Positions 39,769-49,943 of a stretch of DNA of 64,000 bases are shown here, piece after piece (the stretch's first letter is position 1; each line of letters starts with the position of its first letter). This DNA is from Phaeodactylum tricornutum CCAP 1055/1 (taxonomy: Eukaryota > Bacillariophyta > Bacillariophyceae > Surirellales > Neidiaceae). Made by a program: the position numbers and the translations under genes. The stretch covers positions 248,001-312,000 of the forward strand of contig NC_011691.1 in NCBI RefSeq assembly GCF_000150955.2. The letters are read 5' to 3'. The notes under the pieces were generated by a model. The model had not been told where the DNA came from. It worked only from the letters and a program-made list of their open reading frames with translations, and searched no databases.

Positions 39769-41244
39769 TTACTTGAAGTTCGGGAGATTGCGCATCCCGG
39801 ACGAGCCTGCTGGGGCACCTGATAAGTGTCCGCCACCTTGTTGTTGTTGTTGTTGTTGCTGCTGCTGCTGCTGTCGCAAAATCAACTGCATCAATTGGGC
39901 GTGTTCCTGTTGCTGTCGCCGTTGTTGCTCCATGGCGATAGCGGCGGCGAAAGTCGGATTCATACCGGCGCCCAAGAAAGGATTTCCGGTAGCCATCGCG
40001 CCTCCGCTTCGAGCACTACCGTTGACCGTGTGACCATCAGCTAGCAGCTGGCGAACGGACAACGAGTCACCGAGCGATGCCGCACCGCCCCCAAGGTTTC
40101 CGGTGGTCGGCATGCTCCCGGGGAAAAAGTTTGGCGGTGCCTTGACGGAGGTCTTCTTTCGTCTGATTTTCTTGCACAAGGACTTTCGCCCCTTGACAAA
40201 GTTCTCGTGAAAGTAGCCCCCCTTATCTTGTCCTTCGGTTATGCGACGGAATCCGTATAAGTTTAACTGGCGCTGGAAGCTTGACATTCGAGACGTCGTG
40301 AAGTATTTCGGCATTATTTCGGCAACAAAATCACGAGGCTTGTGGATAGCAAAGGCGCGCCCGTGATGGAGGAAGGATACAATGTCTTCTTTTCCATCTT
40401 TCTCTGCTTCCGAGAGCATGCGGTACAACTTGAAAGGGAAGGTGTCACTGTTGGGGTCTTGATTATCAGCGTCTTCTTCCTCGTCAGCTTCGTCCACTTC
40501 TACCGATTTGGGAAGCTCCAAGGTCTTATCCGTCTTTTTTACGCTGTGTTCACTATCGTCTCGGCGAGTCTTCTGTTGCTTTTCCGGAAAGCGAGTGGAT
40601 CCCCCAGCGCTCGATCCCGCCAGAATGTTCGATGCTGCCGAGCCCCGTTCCAGACCAACACCTTCCGACAAACCATGCTGCTGCTGCTGCCATGTACGCA
40701 GCAAGTTCTGCGACGCCATGGACCCCGCAAGAGATCCGAAATGACCCATTCCCGCGCGGGCCAAGAGCTGCTCGTTGAAAAAGGTAGCATTATTGGAGCA
40801 TTGTCCAGCCCGCGACAAAATTTCGTCAACGTGCCTTTGCTGTGCCAGCATTTGCGAGGCAACCAAATCTTCTTCCCGTTGCCGTTGTTGAAACAAAGCT
40901 AATGCCGCGTCGTTGTCCCGTAGTCCCAAACGGCCTAGACCATCCGGCGGGCGCGAGGAGAGGAGGCGCTGTTGCAGGAGTGCCGCTTGAATATCGGCCG
41001 ACGGATTGGATCGCTGTTGCTGTTGTTGTGCCAGGAAGAGCTGCAGCTCGGAAGGTCCGCTGAGCGACGGTGACGTGAGGCCCCCCATGGACGCGCGCTC
41101 TTGCTGCCCGTACCCGCGGCTTATGAGGTCCGAGAGCCGTGCGTTTTCGGACGGAGAATGGGTCGCCGCCGACGGGGCGCTTTGCGATCCAAGACTGCGA
41201 TAAAAGGCGTTGCCATCGTTGAGAGCTTCATCCGATCGTTTCAT
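39769..41244 (-). CDS. Heat-shock-factor-type transcription factor
   Basis: 491 residues, one exon. The HSF DNA-binding domain is unusually far from the start, at about 268-365: FPFKLYRMLSEAEKDGKEDI, FAIHKPRDFVAEIMPKYF and MSSFQRQLNLYGFRRI (the recognition helix with the SFxRQLNxYGF signature). HSF genes are greatly expanded in diatoms and often have such non-canonical layouts. The first 265 residues are Gln/Ser-rich with an acidic stretch before the domain. The C-terminus holds a poly-Gln run (near 455-468, CAA/CAG repeats at 39838-39878). No clear HR-A/B leucine zipper is visible. A role as a nuclear transcription factor is inferred from the domain. Confidence 0.9.
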   Translation of the reverse strand: MKRSDEALNDGNAFYRSLGSQSAPSAATHSPSENARLSDLISRGYGQQERASMGGLTSPSLSGPSELQLFLAQQQQQRSNPSADIQAALLQQRLLSSRPPDGLGRLGLRDNDAALALFQQRQREEDLVASQMLAQQRHVDEILSRAGQCSNNATFFNEQLLARAGMGHFGSLAGSMASQNLLRTWQQQQHGLSEGVGLERGSAASNILAGSSAGGSTRFPEKQQKTRRDDSEHSVKKTDKTLELPKSVEVDEADEEEDADNQDPNSDTFPFKLYRMLSEAEKDGKEDIVSFLHHGRAFAIHKPRDFVAEIMPKYFTTSRMSSFQRQLNLYGFRRITEGQDKGGYFHENFVKGRKSLCKKIRRKKTSVKAPPNFFPGSMPTTGNLGGGAASLGDSLSVRQLLADGHTVNGSARSGGAMATGNPFLGAGMNPTFAAAIAMEQQRRQQQEHAQLMQLILRQQQQQQQQQQQQGGGHLSGAPAGSSGMRNLPNFK

Positions 41245-43754
41245 AATATCTGTGCATCAAAACGAGAAACACACGCAATGTGTGAGTCATAAAAAGTCAC
41301 CGCCGATCAGTTCTTCATTCAACGGAACACGTATTAACAGATTAGGAGAACAAAAGCTGTGTTGGCGTTGCGGCTGTTCTCATGGGCAACACCGAGAACA
41401 ATCTCAAGCGCTCTTCCTTACTGATGCAGGCATAGCAGCAAAGCGTACGTACTCATTATCATCAATACGGGTGCGACAAAATCGTTCGAGCTTTTGGAAT
41501 ACACGGGATATGGCACCCAACGTACAATCGAACAAACGAAGAGGATCGTACGTTTTCGTAAAACGGGACAAAGGTTTCGCCGACAGTGATTCTGCGTCTC
41601 GAAACGAAGGCTACGGGATCAAACGTGTCTTTGAGCGTTGGAAGCTGTTCCCCAGGGATCAGAGTTTTGGATCAATCCCTACTACTGACTGTGAACGCCT
41701 ACAATTCTGCGGATCGGATTCTGATTGCTCGGTTTAGGCAAAACCAGTCGGTACACGGGTTGATTTGCGCTCGAGAAAAAGTATGGCGCCGTGGCGCAAC
41801 CTTGTTTGGAAGATGGGCTCGTGTCGACGGTAAATATCCGAAATATCTGCAGAATTCAGAAACAGCCTTCGACAAAAGTTGTATAAATAGAATCATATTA
41901 GATACTTCGAATTTACAACGTTAAATGCATGGGAATTTTTAAAAAGTCCAATAAATAGGGAACTTCGTCGATATATTCAACTTTCTTTTGATCCAAGCAA
42001 CAGGAGCGACATGTATTTAGACGCTTCAACCGACCTGATTCTGAATTAAGGTCGGTCATCGTTTTCTTGACGACCAATTTCCATAAGGAATCATCCTGCA
42101 AAACAGTGAAATCAAACAAAGAATATAGACCATCGAATGCTGAACATATATAAAATCACGAGACGACATTCAACTCTCTGTATATTATTGCAAGAACAGG
42201 GCACGCGTCAATCGAAGGTCTTAAACAAAAATTTTGGAATGTGTTCGCAGTCCTGGGGGAACGCTTGGCATGCGTATATTTCTTATTAAAAGACTATTGT
42301 CAGCCTTTTCTGTCCAATCTACCAGACAATTGTACCCTGTGACCCACCTCTTGTAGGTCATCCAAAAGTGATACAGGGTATAAATACTGATAATTCGGAA
42401 AGGACAACCAATATGATATTCTCACTCTCAAAACCACGAAATGTATATTGATTATTACCACCTTGGGCGTCAATTTTACGCTCTCGAACTCCACCCAGAA
42501 AACTAATACGCGTTTACAATAAATAGTCTACCTGCGCCTCGTGGTTCCGAAAGTCATCTTGTCTCACACTCCCGTAAAAATGCAAGAATTCTCCAAGCAT
42601 TTATCGAAACGGCTCTGCTTTCGGAACGCAGTCATTTCGTGAGAGATTGCGAAAGTGTCTCGGATCGAATGCTTCCGCTGACTATGTCAAGGAAGCTTGT
42701 CGAAGCTCTTTCTTGATCGCCCGAAAACGCTTCTTCAGGAGCCTGGACCGAACGTTCTAACCAGATAGACGCTGTTTCATAATTGTCAGCGATGTTGAAG
42801 CAGATGCAAAGCAGTCGGGAAAAACAATTCGGGCTCTTATCGTATATATAATATAAGTCGGGACTACAATCCAAATCGAAGCCAATCTCTTATTGCCTGC
42901 ATTTAGTAATCCCTCGAAACGTTCAAACTGGATGGAGTATATATGCCAATTTCGGAAGATTTTTAGATTCTTCTGTCGTACTCGGCGTCAGTCGTACGTC
43001 ATCCTGTTTTCTTCTTTGGTCAATAAAAGTACGAACGTGTTTCAACCCGACAACTGGAAACCTGCAGAAATATTCCGGTAGCTAATTGTAAAATATTTTG
43101 ATCGTAAATAACGACTCCAACACATATTCGGAGAGAGCCATTTCGGTGGACTACACATGTTTGTCAATTTTCGAGTTTCCCCGTTTGACCTCGGAGTTGC
43201 ACTACTATTGTGGTTGGTAAGTGAACCGTGCCTTCGATTAGATGTCGATTCCTAAGTACATCATATACTTCCTGCTCTTTGATTCCGTTCCCGATGACAG
43301 ACTTTTTCGAGGTGTGCAAGGTACGTCAATCTCGTTCTGACGTTGCCCCTCTGCCTTACAAAGATGACGATCCAATCGATACTTTCCGTAAAATTAACAC
43401 GTTTACCGAAAGCAATGGCTTCTCCGACAAAAGAAAGATCAATCCATTGGAACATATCTATCCATAGCTTTCCATTATTCATTGTCCTTTGAGTACTCTA
43501 TATTTTTCAATAGAATCCTTTACAGATCAATTGCTTCCTCTCTCTCTTTGGTATGATCCTGTTGGGATTACAGTATATGTTTGATAAACCTCGGAAATAT
43601 GTCTTTTACGGTCAAAAATGTAAGCCAAACGAGAGTTTTATCCAATCTTCAAGTTGATCTACATCACGTTAATGTGAATTTATATTTTGAAAACTATATA
43701 AATACTATAATTTTCCTTTCAAATTCAAGGATTTCGATTGCACTACTGGTTGGT
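41245..43754. other. Long AT-rich intergenic region
   Basis: About 2.5 kb with only short frames (for example 41210-41737 plus, partly overlapping the HSF start). No snRNA- or tRNA-like sequence other than the tRNA-Pro that follows. A TATA-like element for that gene lies at 43695-43704. Confidence 0.5.
43695..43704 (+). promoter_or_regulatory. TATA-like element upstream of tRNA-Pro(UGG)
   Basis: TATATAAATA lies 51-60 bases before the detached 5' exon at 43755. This is the same distance as at the tRNA-Leu and tRNA-Pro(CGG) genes. Confidence 0.5.
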
Positions 43755-43901
43755 GTCCAAAGTGAGTGAAGCTAGCTAGAGCGCAAATGTCCGGGTGTTG
43801 CAGCATCTTACAAAATGTTCCGCTTTGTCATGATAGTGGTCTAGAGGCATGATTCCTGCTTTGGGTGCAGGAGGTCCCGGGTTCGAATCCCGGTTTGGAC
43901 C
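43755..43901 (+). tRNA. tRNA-Pro (anticodon UGG) with a 75-base intron between positions 7 and 8
   Basis: The 65-base block 43837-43901 holds D arm, anticodon loop TTTGGGT (anticodon TGG), T loop TTCGAAT, 3' acceptor strand TTTGGAC (43894-43900) and discriminator C. The bases just before the D arm (ATGATAG) do not pair with it. GTCCAAA, the exact complement, lies at 43755-43761 and is followed at once by GTGAGT. The intervening 75 bases end GATAG at 43836, with a CTTAC branch-like site whose A (43810) is 26 bases from the intron end. Removing them leaves a normal 72-base tRNA-Pro. A T5 run follows at 43912. The gene differs from tRNA-Pro(CGG) in anticodon, one T-loop base and almost the entire intron. 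That is what is expected of two working isoacceptors, not of one recent pseudogene copy. Confidence 0.87.
43762..43836 (+). other. Candidate GT-AG intron inside tRNA-Pro(UGG)
   Basis: Begins GTGAGTGAAG and ends TGATAG. It contains a TAGC palindrome run near its start. It shares position and border signals, but little else, with the intron of tRNA-Pro(CGG). Confidence 0.7.
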
Positions 43902-44016
43902 GTCGGAAACTCTTTTTGACATGAAGATAGCGGATCTCGATTGCATCTACTTTTTCGTATTTCATACATAGAAGAGCTTTGCTGTTCATACCAGCGAAGA
44001 ACTCTCGGCATTTATT

Positions 44017-45567
44017 TCATTGTTTACCAATGAGCTTGTTGTTCCACTCTTCTTGAGTCGGAAACGGCTCGCAGTAGATCGCCTCTCTGTCGCGGCGGAT
44101 ATCTGCAAATGATCTGGTTGATGTTGTTAGGAGTGTTTGCAACGGAACGTCGCCAATACCGAAACGTCCTTGAAAAATAAAATCAAGTGCATTCTTCAAC
44201 ATTAATTTTACGCGCTGGAGAACTCCTTGTGGGGTTGGCCCAAAGGACAGATCATACAAAGCCCTGCCTTCTGGAACTTGCTTTCGAGAATAGTCCAAAA
44301 GCGCATTTTGCAAGGACTGCTCCTTGTTCCAATGCTCAAAATTGTCTCGCAGACTTTCACCCAAGGCAACAGAATCGCACAGAGCCGAGTTCACTCCTTG
44401 TCCAGAAACACCTCCTGTAGCATGTGCAGCATCCCCAAGCAAGGCTACTGTACCATTGAAGTGATACATATTGCAAACAATACTCGACGCCTGGGATGGT
44501 TTTTCGATTGCAGCCATTTGAATTGCTACAGACTTGAAGTTGGCGCCTTTTAAAATCGGAAAGCGGGATTGCATGGTTTCGAATAGCTCTGTTTCATCTT
44601 TGGAAATAAGGAGGGGGTCTGTTTCATTTCGTCCAGCAAAAAGAATGCAGCACGTGTTGTTGATTGTCGGCTCTACAAAGGCTGTTACTCCACCAGCTTT
44701 TGGTAATATCAAAGCAACTGCTGTGGGATCCAAAGCAGGCGGCATGGCAGAGAGTTGTACCACTTTGAAAACACCAGGGAGCGCGGTGCGGGCTGACTTG
44801 AAAGCAGGACAGAAGTCGACAAGCTCTTGACGTACAATGGAGTTTACTCCGTCACATCCAACAATCAGGTCAAAATGTGTCTCCTTTTCTATGGAATCAA
44901 GTCCACGAATCTTTACTTGTTTGGTGTCTAAGTCTACGCCAACTACGTTGCTGCTGTAAGCCAACGTAACATGCGTCTCATTGTAGCAAGATTCCAGTTC
45001 TTCGGCCAAAACTCGACACAAATCGGTCTGGTACAGAAGAACAGACTTCTGCACATTGTCTTGTTCGTCACGCAAAGTCATTTTTAGTGGCCCGGCATGA
45101 AGTTGAAATCGTTGACTTCCAAAACCGGCTTGTTCCACAACGTTCCAGAGACCGTCGTCAACGGCTTGGATGGCCGTACGCCCCCGTATGCCCACCCCCA
45201 GAGCGTATGCTCGACCTTGCTCTAGGCTGTCGGGTTGAGGACGAGAGCGGGCTTCGAAAATTTTTACCTTGGCTCCCAATCTAGCAACCTTGTGCGCCAG
45301 CAGTAAGCCGGAAGGTCCTGCCCCAATAATTGCTATGTTTAAATCATCTAGAGGTGTGTCGGAAGACTCTAGCTTTCTTGAAGCTAAGTAAAGTTCCTTG
45401 AGCATGGACTTGGCTGCGGGTTGGGAATTTAGTGGGACCATGCGATTCGATGTGATGAACGCATCGACACTCCATAAAGCCGGAGAACGACAGTGGTTGC
45501 TGCCGAAACAATCTTTCGCAGCAAATGCAACAAATATTGATAGAAAGGTCGATCCTGAAACCATCAT
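44017..45567 (-). CDS. FAD-dependent aromatic-ring-type monooxygenase
   Basis: The first ATG is at 45567 (the frame is open to 45684 without one), giving 516 residues. The N-terminus has a hydrophobic leader MMVSGSTFLSIFVAFAA. The Rossmann FAD site NIAIIGAGPSGLLLAHKVA is about 35 residues past the next Ser/Leu-rich linker, FDLIVGCDGVNS gives the DG motif, and VALLGDAAHATGGVSGQGVN gives the GD motif that closes on the FAD ribityl. This is the layout of PHBH-type flavoprotein hydroxylases such as kynurenine 3-monooxygenase or squalene-epoxidase-like enzymes, which use NAD(P)H and O2. The substrate cannot be read. The leader suggests ER or plastid entry. Confidence 0.85.
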   Translation of the reverse strand: MMVSGSTFLSIFVAFAAKDCFGSNHCRSPALWSVDAFITSNRMVPLNSQPAAKSMLKELYLASRKLESSDTPLDDLNIAIIGAGPSGLLLAHKVARLGAKVKIFEARSRPQPDSLEQGRAYALGVGIRGRTAIQAVDDGLWNVVEQAGFGSQRFQLHAGPLKMTLRDEQDNVQKSVLLYQTDLCRVLAEELESCYNETHVTLAYSSNVVGVDLDTKQVKIRGLDSIEKETHFDLIVGCDGVNSIVRQELVDFCPAFKSARTALPGVFKVVQLSAMPPALDPTAVALILPKAGGVTAFVEPTINNTCCILFAGRNETDPLLISKDETELFETMQSRFPILKGANFKSVAIQMAAIEKPSQASSIVCNMYHFNGTVALLGDAAHATGGVSGQGVNSALCDSVALGESLRDNFEHWNKEQSLQNALLDYSRKQVPEGRALYDLSFGPTPQGVLQRVKLMLKNALDFIFQGRFGIGDVPLQTLLTTSTRSFADIRRDREAIYCEPFPTQEEWNNKLIGKQ

Positions 45568-45684
45568 CCCGGTTTCCCTGGCAGCAAAACAATCGAACGT
45601 TTTGTCGTCAATCCTTGGCTTGAGGTTTCGGGATACTGACAGTGTACTAATGTGCGAGAGTCTGATGGCAGAGACCAGACGCAA

Positions 45685-45991
45685 AAACGATTCGTCGTGT
45701 GAAATTCATTGCTTGAAACGTCATATTTATAATTCAACATCTTGAAAATATCCTGTGCCCTATCCTTCTTCACATGATTTACATTACATTCCATTGTAAA
45801 AAGCTAGAGTGAATTTTTGACTCAAAACCTGACTTTTCTACCGTACGTCCGTCCTCGTTTGTGAAGCGAAAATCCAACATTTCTCCTACGCTTCCCCGCG
45901 TGGATCCCATTGCTTATCTGCATCTCGCGGAGAAGTAGCGGTCTTTCCATATACGCCTTGTGTGTCTTATTATCTCAAAGCTGTTAGCAAA
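45685..45991. promoter_or_regulatory. Divergent promoter between monooxygenase and OLA1 genes
   Basis: A ~425-base space (from 45568) separates the two divergent starts. No defined element is recognised. Confidence 0.35.
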
Positions 45992-47477
45992 ATGCCTCCT
46001 AAAAGCAAGAAGAAGGATGACGGCGAAGACCCTAACATGCGTGCGGCTCGCTTTGGTCGTGTTAAGAATACCTTGACAATGGGATTTGGTAGGTAGTTGC
46101 AAATTGGGACACCGGAGCTTTTCTTTTGCCGATTGAAATAGCCGAGCTACCCCTGTTTTCCGAGACAATAAGAATGACTATCATCTTACTCAAAGTTGTT
46201 TCCCTTTTTTGACAGTCGGACTTCCCAATGTCGGAAAATCTTCCCTGACAAATCTTTTGGCTGGTGCTATGCATGCGGAAGCCGCAAATTATCCTTTCTG
46301 GTACGTTGCGGAACGGTCAAAAGGCCTTTGTATTTATATCATCACCACTTATCCCCAAAGTTACGCCTGCACTTAAAGCACAATTGATCCCAACGTGGTC
46401 CAGTGTATCGTTCCGGACAAGAGTTTCAAATACATTGCGGATTGTTGGAAGCCGCCGTCGGTTGTTCCGGCCGTCCTCAAAGTAACGGACATTGCCGGCC
46501 TCATCAAGGGAGCCTCGGAAGGCGCTGGGCTCGGAAACGCATTTCTGTCCCACATTGCGGCTGTGGATGGAATTTATCATCTCGTGCGTGCGTTTGACAG
46601 TGACGAAGTCATCCACGTGGACGACTCAGTCGATCCCATTCGCGATTTGGAAACCATCCAGGGCGAACTCTGCGCGAAAGATCGCGAAAGCCTCGTCAAG
46701 GTTCTACAGCTTGAAAAGGAAACAGTTCGCAAAGCCAAGGGTATGGCGAAGGCTGCCGAACCGACCTTGAGTGATACCTTCAAAGAGGCTTACGCGAAGT
46801 GCGAGAAACTCATCGCAGAGAATACTCCCATTCAGACGCACGAAGACTTTACGGCCGCAGAAGTGGAAATCATTCGGGATTGGGGACTTATCACGACCAA
46901 GCCTCAAATTTACGTGGTCAATCTTTCTCAGAAGAACTACATTCGCAAAGGATCAAAGTGGTTGCCAAAAATCAATGCCTGGGTGAAGGAGCATGGTGGT
47001 GGTCAGATTTTGCCCGTAAGTTGCGACTTTGAACAGGTTTTGTTCGATCTCAAGGACGATCCCGAAAAACAAAAGGTGTTTTTGGACCAGTGCACGGAAG
47101 AAGCCAAGGCGGCTGGTCTAAAGGGACCACAGGCCGAAGTCAAAAGTATGATCCCACGTCTGATCCGTGCCGGGCGCAGCGCACTGTGTTTGCAAAGTTT
47201 CTATACAGCGGGACCCAAGGAAGTGCGGGCATGGACTATTATGAAGGGTACATTAGCTCCCCAGGCGGCGGGTGTCATTCATACGGACTTTGAACGTGGA
47301 TTTATCAAGGCCGAGGTCTGCGCGTTTGACGATTTTAAAGCTTTGCACGCGGGACAGCCTAGTATGGCAAAGATCAAGGAAGCCGGTAAGTATAGGCAGG
47401 AGGGAAAGAGCTACGTGATGAACGACGGTGATATTGTGGTCTTTATGCACAATGTTACAACAAGTAAGAAGAAATAA
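45992..47477 (+). CDS. OLA1: OLA1/YchF-type Obg-like ATPase, 3 exons
   Basis: Exons are 45992-46088, 46216-46300 and 46379-47477. Introns are 127 bases (GTAGGT to GACAG) and 78 bases (GTACGT to AAAG). The joined product is 426 residues, and both junctions fall in conserved motifs: TMGFVGLPNVGKSSLTNLL (P-loop) and NYPFCTIDPNVV. Other motifs are DIAGLIKGASEGAGLGNAFL (G3, switch II) and a non-standard G4 NLSQKN in place of NKxD, which explains why this family prefers ATP. A helical hairpin insert and a C-terminal TGS domain follow (FYTAGPKEVRAWTIMKGT onward). OLA1 is a conserved cytosolic, ribosome-linked ATPase involved in translation and stress response. Length and order match other eukaryotes. 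Confidence 0.96.
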
Positions 47478-48107
47478 ATGAAGCTTAATGCTCTCTGTTA
47501 GTTGTTGTCGCACTGTTTTTAAATTGTGCACGCTTCAGCTGTTGGCGGCACCGAAGCCTCCCGGCCGGAGCCGTGTGATTTTCAGACAATTATGCGAGTA
47601 AATTTCAATGTTACAGTTAGTCACAGTCAGCTTTTGCAAGTTCAAAGACGCTTCCAATCACACGTTGACACGAATGAGTGGAAGTGTGTAGAATGATGGA
47701 CGCTTGATGCGATGCACGCTACTTGTTCCTTCTCAGCTTCGCGAAAGTCCATCTAGCTATTGGCGTAATGGCTACCAATGTCAATCTCACGTAGTAGCGA
47801 GGATGGCAGGTTTCAATTTCACTGTAAGGCTGACGACTCTTGTCGTAATTATGTTTTCGTCTCGATTGCAGAAACCAAGACCGAATCAGACAAAACTACC
47901 ACGTTAATTGGACAAAATCTACTTACAATTTTGATCTTACCCGGGGTCATTTTACCGTTTTCATGGGAAACAGTCGTCCAATGAAATCTCTCCGATAACA
48001 CCCAGTGAGTTGCTGGATAGTTTCTTCTGTGATGTGTGTATCACAATACCAATCCAATTGACTGTGTACTACCATTGCAACCCATACATCGACTAATTTC
48101 AGGGACA
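47478..48107. other. Intergenic
   Basis: No gene identified. A TTTCAGG just before the next ATG could be a splice acceptor if the following gene has an upstream non-coding exon. Confidence 0.4.
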
Positions 48108-49418
48108 ATGAACACGGAACCGTCTTTCGCAAACCAACGCTCCCGTCGCCTCCTGTCCATGACTAGATCGGCGAGCAAGAAGCCGTCCCGGTCTGGCCGT
48201 CTCGAAGAGCAGCGCGTGGGTTCCTTCTCGCAGCTGCACAGATATGATCCCGATATAACTATGTTCGAGGACAATCCACTCGCCAACACCTTTCGCATTA
48301 CGGACGTTTCGAAGAAAGCTAGCAAAGAGAGCAAACGTCCAGGACTCTTCAAATGGTTCCGACGTTCCGCCCGAGATCTTCTCCACTATCCACCTCATTC
48401 TCTGGCAAACGAAGACACCACCGCTGGTTCTACCAGTGGATCGCTCCCACAACAAGCGATGGCACCCGCATCCGTACTGGCAACTCCAACAGTAAAGCAG
48501 GAGAATAGCCGGGCCCTCCTTCTTTCTACCATGGAGCTGTCACGAGACGCTCACCAAGTTTTTGGAAGTTTCCGTAATCAAGCCGCCGATCAGCAGCATT
48601 CCCCACACGGTCGTGGTGTGGTGTCCAGTAGTATTCCCACCAACTCTACAAAACCACAAGCAACGGATCCAGTGTTGGGATCCATTCTGAGAGTACCACC
48701 GCGTCAGAAAAGCGCAGCTCGCCATCCCGACGCCCCGCTGACCCGTCCTCGATCGGGTCGTTTTCGTTCGGGTTTGGCGCGGACGCAAAAAGCCCGCTCG
48801 TTCCGAGCACCACAGCCACGTCTCGTTACGCCACCACCACGACGCCCGTCCACTACGCGATCTCATTCGCAGCAGAACTTGCAGAATTCTCGACGTCGCG
48901 AACAGAAAGATATTTTTGTAAACTTTTCGGAAACCCTTCACGATGATGGGGTGCCGTTGAACGTCGATTTCGGATGGACCGCCGCGGGGGGTTCGACGTC
49001 GGTCCACAGCGCCTCCGTGCACTCGGAAGGGAGTAGCAGTTTGTCGAGCGGCCCCGACAGTAACAGTCGTGCTTCACGGACATCGTCCCGGGCCTATTCC
49101 TGTCGTAAGCCCGGGCCGCAGAGCACTCTGATGGAGATTGCCCCGGGTCTGTTCCTGCCCTTGCGTACAACGGCCGAGACCTTGCAGGCTGTCCAACGTG
49201 ACACCTTGCTTACACACGATTGTGTATCGTGTACGGCTGCCTTGTATTGCATGCAACAGGCGGAAGTCATTGTGTGTCCGTACTGTCGGGTCATCGAACC
49301 GTTACGGCACGGGCAGTCGGGCGGCGCCGTCGGCATGGGATTCGGTGCCAGGGACCTGTGGGAAATGCGGAACGCAATCGCTGTGAAGGACGACGACGAC
49401 GACGTGGACGTCAAGTAA
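48108..49418 (+). CDS. Unknown protein with C-terminal zinc-ribbon-like motif
   Basis: From the ATG at 48108, 436 residues, one exon (the frame is open from 48036). Most of it is disordered: Arg/Ser/Pro-rich with many possible phosphorylation sites. The last ~100 residues look folded and hold two CxxC pairs, HDCVSCTAALYC and IVCPYCRVIEP, consistent with a small zinc ribbon. The end is the acidic run DDDDDVDV. No family is recognised. A role in the nucleus or as a zinc scaffold would be speculation. Confidence 0.7.
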   Translation: MNTEPSFANQRSRRLLSMTRSASKKPSRSGRLEEQRVGSFSQLHRYDPDITMFEDNPLANTFRITDVSKKASKESKRPGLFKWFRRSARDLLHYPPHSLANEDTTAGSTSGSLPQQAMAPASVLATPTVKQENSRALLLSTMELSRDAHQVFGSFRNQAADQQHSPHGRGVVSSSIPTNSTKPQATDPVLGSILRVPPRQKSAARHPDAPLTRPRSGRFRSGLARTQKARSFRAPQPRLVTPPPRRPSTTRSHSQQNLQNSRRREQKDIFVNFSETLHDDGVPLNVDFGWTAAGGSTSVHSASVHSEGSSSLSSGPDSNSRASRTSSRAYSCRKPGPQSTLMEIAPGLFLPLRTTAETLQAVQRDTLLTHDCVSCTAALYCMQQAEVIVCPYCRVIEPLRHGQSGGAVGMGFGARDLWEMRNAIAVKDDDDDVDVK

Positions 49419-49943
49419 GGATGGGCCGCGATCGTTGATCGAGCGAGGTAGTGTAGCAGGTTGACCTCGTTCAAGTTAATGTAACTGTAAAACCCTTTTC
49501 ATGATCATGTCAGATTCACATCAGTAAAGCAACCAATCAATCAACTAACCAACTAACTGGAATGCAAGCTAGTAGGATTTCCAAACTGTTGCTCGCGACA
49601 AAAATGAGACCATTGCCGTATCGTCTGTACGTGCTCCGTGTGTGTGCGTGTGTTGGAGTGACTCGGGACTCCCGAGTTTTCGGCTGCGCTCCCGAACGAT
49701 GCTCCACCGAGTGTTTTGCCGCGATGGTGTACGTCTAGCTAGGCCGAGGCCGAACCGTTGCCGACAGCACGTTGCCGTGGTACCTCCTACCGTTTGTTGA
49801 TGCATCACTCCAGCAATCGCCGACTCGATCGAAACTACTTCTTCTTCTTTCTAAAGGATTGTTTCCAGTTACGTTTCTGCTTGCACCGAGTCTTCTAGCT
49901 ATCAACGAGAGAGTGTCTGCACGTACGGTACGAAAGCCGAAGA
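49419..49943. other. Intergenic
   Basis: Upstream region of the Pat1 gene. A GT-rich stretch near 49640 is the only simple-sequence feature. Confidence 0.45.

Noticed and set aside
41210-41924. Plus-strand frames of 175 and 112 residues beside the HSF gene
   Set aside because: They partly overlap the HSF start, are of mixed composition and have no domain.
23418-43901. Reading the two tRNA-Pro blocks as truncated tRNA pseudogenes or tRNA-derived SINE pieces
   Set aside because: Both have the exact complement of the 3' acceptor strand upstream, with the same splice-like borders, distinct anticodons, intact arms and T-run terminators. SINE tails or repeats are absent.
23418-43901. Permuted tRNA arrangement for the tRNA-Pro genes
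   Set aside because: The missing 5' strand lies upstream, in normal order. Nothing matching GTCCAAA is found just downstream of either gene.
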